A DNA stretch of 64,000 bases, from positions 87,801 through 151,800 of the forward strand of contig KB722772.1 of NCBI GenBank assembly GCA_000349905.1. Direction: 5' to 3'. The DNA is from Volvariella volvacea V23 (Eukaryota > Basidiomycota > Agaricomycetes > Agaricales > Pluteaceae). Below are positions 56,336-64,000 of the stretch, piece by piece (the stretch's first letter is position 1; each line of letters begins with the position of its first letter). Under the pieces are notes generated by a model that made no database searches, had not been told where the DNA came from, and saw only the letters and a list, made by a program, of their open reading frames with translations. Both the position numbers and the translations under genes were made by a program.

Positions 56336-58650
56336 CTTCATTTGATATTCAGTAAATCAATAAACAGCAACATTGTTTTAGTTTGTATGTAAAAATATAC
56401 TATGACTTTGACACTGCACATCAAGTTCAATCGATACATAGGATGTTATATGAATGTGCAGGTTGTAAGGATGCTTGTCAGTTTGTGACTTGGAACTACT
56501 TTAGAACATTAGACACCTGACTATTGCTTGTACCAGCACCATGACCAATACTCTTCATTCCTATCCCTTCATTTTCAGTCTTCAAGTCAGATATTGTGGC
56601 ACATCTTGGCCATATCCAACCAGAAGCAGAGATTGAGAATGTTTAAATGTCCCAGTCGGAAACACAGCTGACTTTGTTGAGACTAAAAGGGGTTAATTAA
56701 CGCTCATTCCACAAGCTCCCTTTGGCAGTGAGCTCGTCAGCTTTGGTCTGGAACTTGTTATCAGCGTTTTTGCATCAACTATGTGAGGATTTACTGGTGA
56801 AGGCCTTATAATCACGAAAAAATCTGCAGGCTCCTGATTACTTTAAGTTCATCCTCGTAGTATATGATCCTTAGAGGGAGGCAGAAAGGTAGCACTTGGC
56901 TGTCAAAAGTTGTGGTTGTTCATCCACACCTCAAATACGAGTGATTCAAAGCATTCTTGGGGCATTTGAGTAGTTGTCTGGTTGATATCTGTTTTGGGCT
57001 TGCAAGCAATCTTGGAGACAGGAAGGGGATGTTCTAATTCTAGCTTGGTAACCTCAAATGAGGTCCACTTAATGCCTCCTTCCACTACGACCTGAGACAC
57101 ATAGTTGGGATAGCCCAAGGGGAGGAGATAAAGAGCATTTAAAGTGATACTATTATTGAAAACCGAGTTAATGTTTAGAATATCTGACGCGCCTCGGAAT
57201 TTAGTTGTGAAGGGGTATCGCAAATGAGCTTGATGTCATAGATAGAAGCTGAGGGAACGATTTTCAAGTATATCGGGGATTGCGGACTAAGATAGAATAA
57301 ACCAAGGCTCACTAGCGCTCACTTCTTATCATCGACACGTTTAGCACTCGAATGATGAGTTGTCCACGTCATGAGCGAACACCTCGGAGATGAGATGCTA
57401 TCTATTTCCAATGGAATCGTCTTAAATTCCAAGGTCTTAGGCGAACAACACAAATCCAATTGCCAGCCACCTACGTATTTTCGCATGTCCTGCAGCTGGA
57501 GAATACGAGGCGTGACTGACTACATCCCCGATTTCCTCGGAGGCATGGTGTGGCAACCCTGGTGGGCGCCAATGAGCGCGTGTCCGAAGATCGTACCCAA
57601 GTCCAAATTTGAAACTGAAGGAGGATGGCTTGGTATGTTGTCCATCAACCGTCAAAATTCTCGATGGCGCATGAAACAGCAGTGTCCTCTTAAAGAGCGC
57701 AGGCCGTGTGCGAGTAAGCGCTTCCAAACGACGCTCTGTCAATGCCCTACACGCCTTATTGGAGATACGTAGGCCCTGATTCAAGACCATGCATACTGTG
57801 TCGTGGTGTGATAGAAGCATTGGCACGCTCGACAATGTCTGTTAATGGCATGTTGGGTGCACACTGTGTGTATATATGGGGTTCGGCATGCTTGTAAATG
57901 CCGTGCCATACCGAAGGCTTCCATAGGCTACAGAACCCATTCCCTTGAGCTCAGCATCATAACATACGTGCTTCAATGCAACAGTAGATTGGGATAAGAG
58001 ATAGAATCGACACATTACCTTAGGTATGACACCCTATTTTGCTAAATAGCAGCTTCCAAGCCGTCTGTCGAGAGCTGTCAACAAACCTCATTGGTCCATT
58101 CCTGAAGTATATCATGCAGGGTCGAGCGAGATGGGGGAAAGATGACGAATGATTATCACCTGGGGTATGCTGCTTACTTGCATCGATCGCCGAGTTTGTT
58201 AGGTCTCGGTCTGCCGGATCAGGGGACCAGATATCCGTGATTAACGATGATATCAGAGAGAATGTCAGCATTATCTCTGTGAAAATGCGCGTCGTCATCC
58301 GCGCTGCGCTCAGCAAGGCCTGCAATGAGCTAAACGACCGCGAGGGTGTTAGGCACGGCAGAATAGAAGAACAAAAGGGTCGCGTAAGATTGTAGCTACG
58401 ATTGCCTAGGTAACAAAATTAAAGAAATATAAGAGGAAGGCTAGAAATAGCGTGAATGGAGGATGGCGAGTGTGCTTAGTCGCGTCCCGGGCACTTGTTC
58501 GGAAGACGGAGGGCTCGGCAAAGACCGACTAGCAATTGGGTTATTGTTCGCAGTGTCACTTGAATTCTACTTATACCACCATCTCCTCCTCATCCTCTGC
58601 ACAGTCTTGTTTCCCCATCGTTGCCAGAAACGACAAAATACTCGCACATC
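56336..58650. other. Long intergenic stretch with unassigned frames
   Basis: About 2.3 kb between B6 and the MAP kinase. A minus-strand frame at 56903-57223 (106 codons, MRYPFTTKFRGASDIL start) reads like a genuine protein fragment but matches no family I know. Frames at 57371-57772 (+) and 57437-57835 (-) overlap each other and cannot both be real. The last few hundred bases precede the kinase and likely hold its promoter. Confidence 0.4.
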
Positions 58651-61092
<2,442 letters not shown>

Positions 61093-61681
61093 TGCATGCC
61101 ATGATACACGATATATGAATTCATCACTTAGCAATAATATATATTCCATTCCTTTCGCTAATCCCACCCCCCCTCGTATTCTTGATACCACTTACTGCGA
61201 TATGCTATTATGCATGTTATGGTCCAAGTACTGAATGGTTGCCTGCATGTTTGGGCCTGGATGCTTTTTTTCTCGTGTGTATGCGATGTTGCCTTTGCTC
61301 AATACCCATAAGAGACTGGTTATTGTGAGGTCGTTTATCTGAGTTGACATGGACTGGCAGATGTAACCAGGGCTCTCTAACCTGCTGTCGTCTAGGAGTA
61401 AAACGATATCAATAGCTTTGGTCTGTCGCGATGGACTTACGCCTTCCTTTTCGTTGATTGTGGTGCTGGAAAACGAAGTCAGCCTCATATTGTCTTGGTA
61501 CACATTCAATTGGATAGGCATATTTGGATACCCCGTAGCTTTCCATGTCTTCCTTTTTGTATATGCAATTCAAGCTGAATCCCATTAATAGCGAATAGTT
61601 GCTGATGCCTTTGACAAGCATAAAGCGCGCAATACTTAAGTTATAGCTGCGACCAAGTAGTCATCTTCTCCCCGCATATAG
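61093..61681. other. Intergenic after the MAP kinase
   Basis: 589 bp, AT-rich; kinase 3' UTR and 3' flank of the B7 relic. A minus-strand frame (61192-61521) has no motif. Confidence 0.4.
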
Positions 61682-62816
61682 TTAACTACTACTGGATGTT
61701 GTATATCGATACCTCCCCACATAAACATTGGCAGCAGCTCTAGATATTCTAGCAGCAATGTGGGGATTCAAACATGCCATCGGGCTCTGTGTCAGTTCTA
61801 ACATTCTATATCCTCTTTTCTTTCTTTCTTCAAGCCACACTACGAGCAATTCCCAGTTCACGACTGTGCCGTCATCTATATGATCCAATAGAAGGGAGTT
61901 TAGTCCCGGGAAAGACGTCATGCGGATTTCGTTGCATCTCCTACAGTCACAGACCATTGCTTGACCCTCTGACATGTCTCTTGACTTGGAATGATTTCTA
62001 TAACTGGGGTGCGAGAGGGAGTGGTTGATCCCAGAAATAATTTGGATGCGAATGGTGGTGACGTTGAAGCGATCTTGATATCGATTGAACTAAAACCAAC
62101 TCCGAGGAACTGCGCAAATTGAAAGAGTCGTTCAGAAAAGGTCGGGAGGCCGAGGTAGGCTGGATCAGGACAATACATTTTCTTGAGCTCGACGTCTAAT
62201 GAAAGGGGGGGTGGTGTCTTCCTGATTCCTGAGTTGAATAGCAATTCTTTGCCTGGAATGACAGTATATTGAGATGCAGTGAGGTGCGGAATGGCCCTGA
62301 GTGAGGTTCTTAAGGGGCTCTGACTTGATCAATGTCTCCAGAGAGGCAAAACAACTCTGGATCTCATGAGCATCGTTCACGCACGTGTGGATATCTACGC
62401 AGTGGATCGAAGGCAGTTTGAGCTGATATCGTAGGGGACAATTAGCATTGTTCAATTCCAAGAGATGCGGCAACGTGATTAATTGGGTGGTCGACCCGGG
62501 TGGAGTATATGCAGATCTTCCAGAGATGCGGACCCTACGAACTGACTTGCAACGTCTTAGCAATGACAACTGATCTCCATGGGTGTGGTCAAATATGGTC
62601 AGGTCTGTAACAGTTGACAGATTGGACGGAAGGAACGAAGGCCAATCGTATCTGGCATCTCCAGTCACCTCTAGTCAGTGTTGAGATGGGCATGAGCGAA
62701 TTCCTTCTCCGAAGCAACGGAATTGGTCGTGTATTCAGCGCCACAATCTCAACATCAATTTGGGCGATCTCAAGTTGGGCTTTGAGTTGAAGAGGCAACG
62801 CATGGATGGGTTGCAT
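61682..62816 (-). pseudogene. F-box gene B7 (class B), lacking the F-box half
   Basis: Starts MQPIHALPLQLKAQ with 'PIPLLRRRNSLMPISTL', where the F-box begins, then jumps at about 62680 straight to 'VTGDARYDWPSFLPSNLSTV' (the third repeat block). The rest of the F-box and the first repeats are deleted. It continues 'LPHLLELNNANCPL' and 'LPSIHCVDIHTCV', then shifts frame near 62220 and 61970 to 'VCDCRRCNEIRMTSFPGLNS', which retains the Cys cluster, and ends at 'ISRAAANVYV'. Dead by several lesions. Confidence 0.82.
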
Positions 62817-64000
62817 GGTTGAACGTTGAACAGCGAGTCTGAGTGGTCTGTGTGAGAGTACGAGTATCGACAGATTGGTCCGCTGTATGAGCGTGGGATC
62901 CTGAAGCATCTCCCTGATTAATTATATTGAACTCTGGCAGAATCTGCATATATGCAAGTATATCACAAACGAGTTGGCTACTCTTGTGTGGTCTTTTGCA
63001 GCACAACAAGCACGCATGTGTTAACTTTACAATAGGACGATGGAAGATTGAACAAGAGATCGAGAAGAGACTGGATTTTAGGTGTATATGCCGTAGTTAA
63101 TGTGTCTATATCTCGGGTTCCCCAACGACGACTATGTCATGCACTCGATGCTAAGTATCACCTTTCCAACAGTGTATACCTGCTTTGGGCTATCGTTATG
63201 TTGAAGACAATACCCCTCGACAACATTGATTACGGTTCGCTACATCCCATCATGACACTGGATGAACGAGCCTTGTGGCCGAATAACCCGAAAGCTGTGT
63301 GACGTTGTTTATAACGGGCGTGCAGCACACAAGCGCCTCGACCTCTTCCACCTTGGCGACTTTGCCAAGTCATTCAAGTGTCTCATCACACAGCACACAC
63401 CTCAGGAATAATTTAACGCTTAAATGACACTACTCTTATATCAGCGCCCGAAAGTTCCAAGCTATGGGATACAACACCACGACTAAGTTCGCATCGTGGT
63501 CATCGGTACAAGCCAAGGCAAAGCCATCTTCAATTTCGGTCCAGGCTCAATAGTGCAGAAGATCTGGGTTCTGCTTCTAGCTCCAGTTGAGACCTCCAAG
63601 CCTGTGGGAAGATCTTTGAACGCCTCATCTGCCTGGTATGAACCCTATGGGAAACGCTCAATCGATCGCTATGTAATTTTCACTCCTGTCAAGAATTTCA
63701 TATTCATGCCCTGGCTAGGTGAGTTTCAGTCTGCTTCCAAACGCGATCAGGAAATTCCAGGCTGGAGCATGTCTTCAGACCTAGGTGGAGCTGCTCTCAT
63801 TTTTACCTCAAAGCAATATTTCATGAAATGAGTTTTTGGAGCAAACACTCACTACTTCTTTTATTAAAAGTTTATTGTCATTCATAAACCGGCTTGGACT
63901 AAACGGAGATTACATCATTGAGAAGACACTGATATTGAGCATAGTAATGCAAAACCTCATGACAGCAGAGAGGTGAGGATATTCTCGACCAGGCTTTCTG
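62817..64000. other. Terminal stretch, no gene recognised
   Basis: About 1.2 kb. A plus-strand frame at 63496-63831 (111 codons, MVIGTSQGKAIFNF start) is the longest; it has no signal peptide or motif I recognise and may be part of a gene continuing beyond the window or chance. Confidence 0.35.

Noticed and set aside
57371..57835. Two overlapping opposite-strand genes of about 130 codons
   Set aside because: They are mutual antisense shadows with no motif; neither can be preferred from sequence.

Overview
The window is nuclear DNA of a filamentous basidiomycete, most likely an agaricomycete. The evidence is genes dense in 50-70 bp introns, an intron-containing tRNA-Lys, fungal regulators (TUP1, a Fus3/Kss1-type MAP kinase, MIS12), CBM1-bearing GH10 xylanases of a plant-litter or wood decayer, and many F-box proteins with the 'YWRDVALxCPALW' signature common in mushrooms. 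No species can be named.

Layout. 1-3280 (-): TUP1 corepressor, cut by the window edge. 4190-4860 (-): relic of an F-box-like gene (here 'class C'). 5181-6740 (-): six-exon D-amino-acid oxidase. 8507-14401 (-): a class C gene broken by two insertions. The larger is a 3.6-kb element with terminal inverted repeats (10742-14347) holding pieces of three host genes (TSC1/hamartin, NAC-alpha, Trm9 methyltransferase) and a tRNA-derived SINE-like piece. 14725-14808 (-): tRNA-Lys(CUU). 15166-19328 (-): two intact F-box genes. 20243-22097 (+): mitochondrial pyruvate dehydrogenase kinase. 24276-26593 (+): 12-exon cytochrome P450. 27210-33833 (+): two intact F-box genes around a decayed one. 34312-34892 (-): Hsp20 with a perfect heat-shock element upstream. 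36606-38808 and 40095-44055 (+): tandem GH10 xylanases, the first with one CBM1 and the second with five. 44376-56335: more F-box genes and relics, with MIS12 (-) at 49902-50799. 58651-61092 (+): TEY MAP kinase. 61682-62816 (-): F-box relic. 62910-64000: nothing recognised.

Two things dominate. First, a lineage-expanded F-box family: eight intact genes or nearly so and at least seven relics in 64 kb. In classes A and B a short coiled segment precedes the F-box and leucine-rich-like repeats follow. Many members share an ACGTG-containing promoter block and several carry a cysteine cluster near the C terminus, so this looks like birth-and-death evolution of SCF ubiquitin-ligase adaptors. Second, the xylanase locus: the second enzyme grew by in-gene tandem duplication of a roughly 430-bp, four-intron CBM1-plus-linker unit, and both paralogues need a 2-nt exon to join the codons before the catalytic acid/base motif.

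All exon boundaries were read by eye from GT/AG (once GC/AG) sites, reading frame and similarity between paralogues. No alignment or database search was run.
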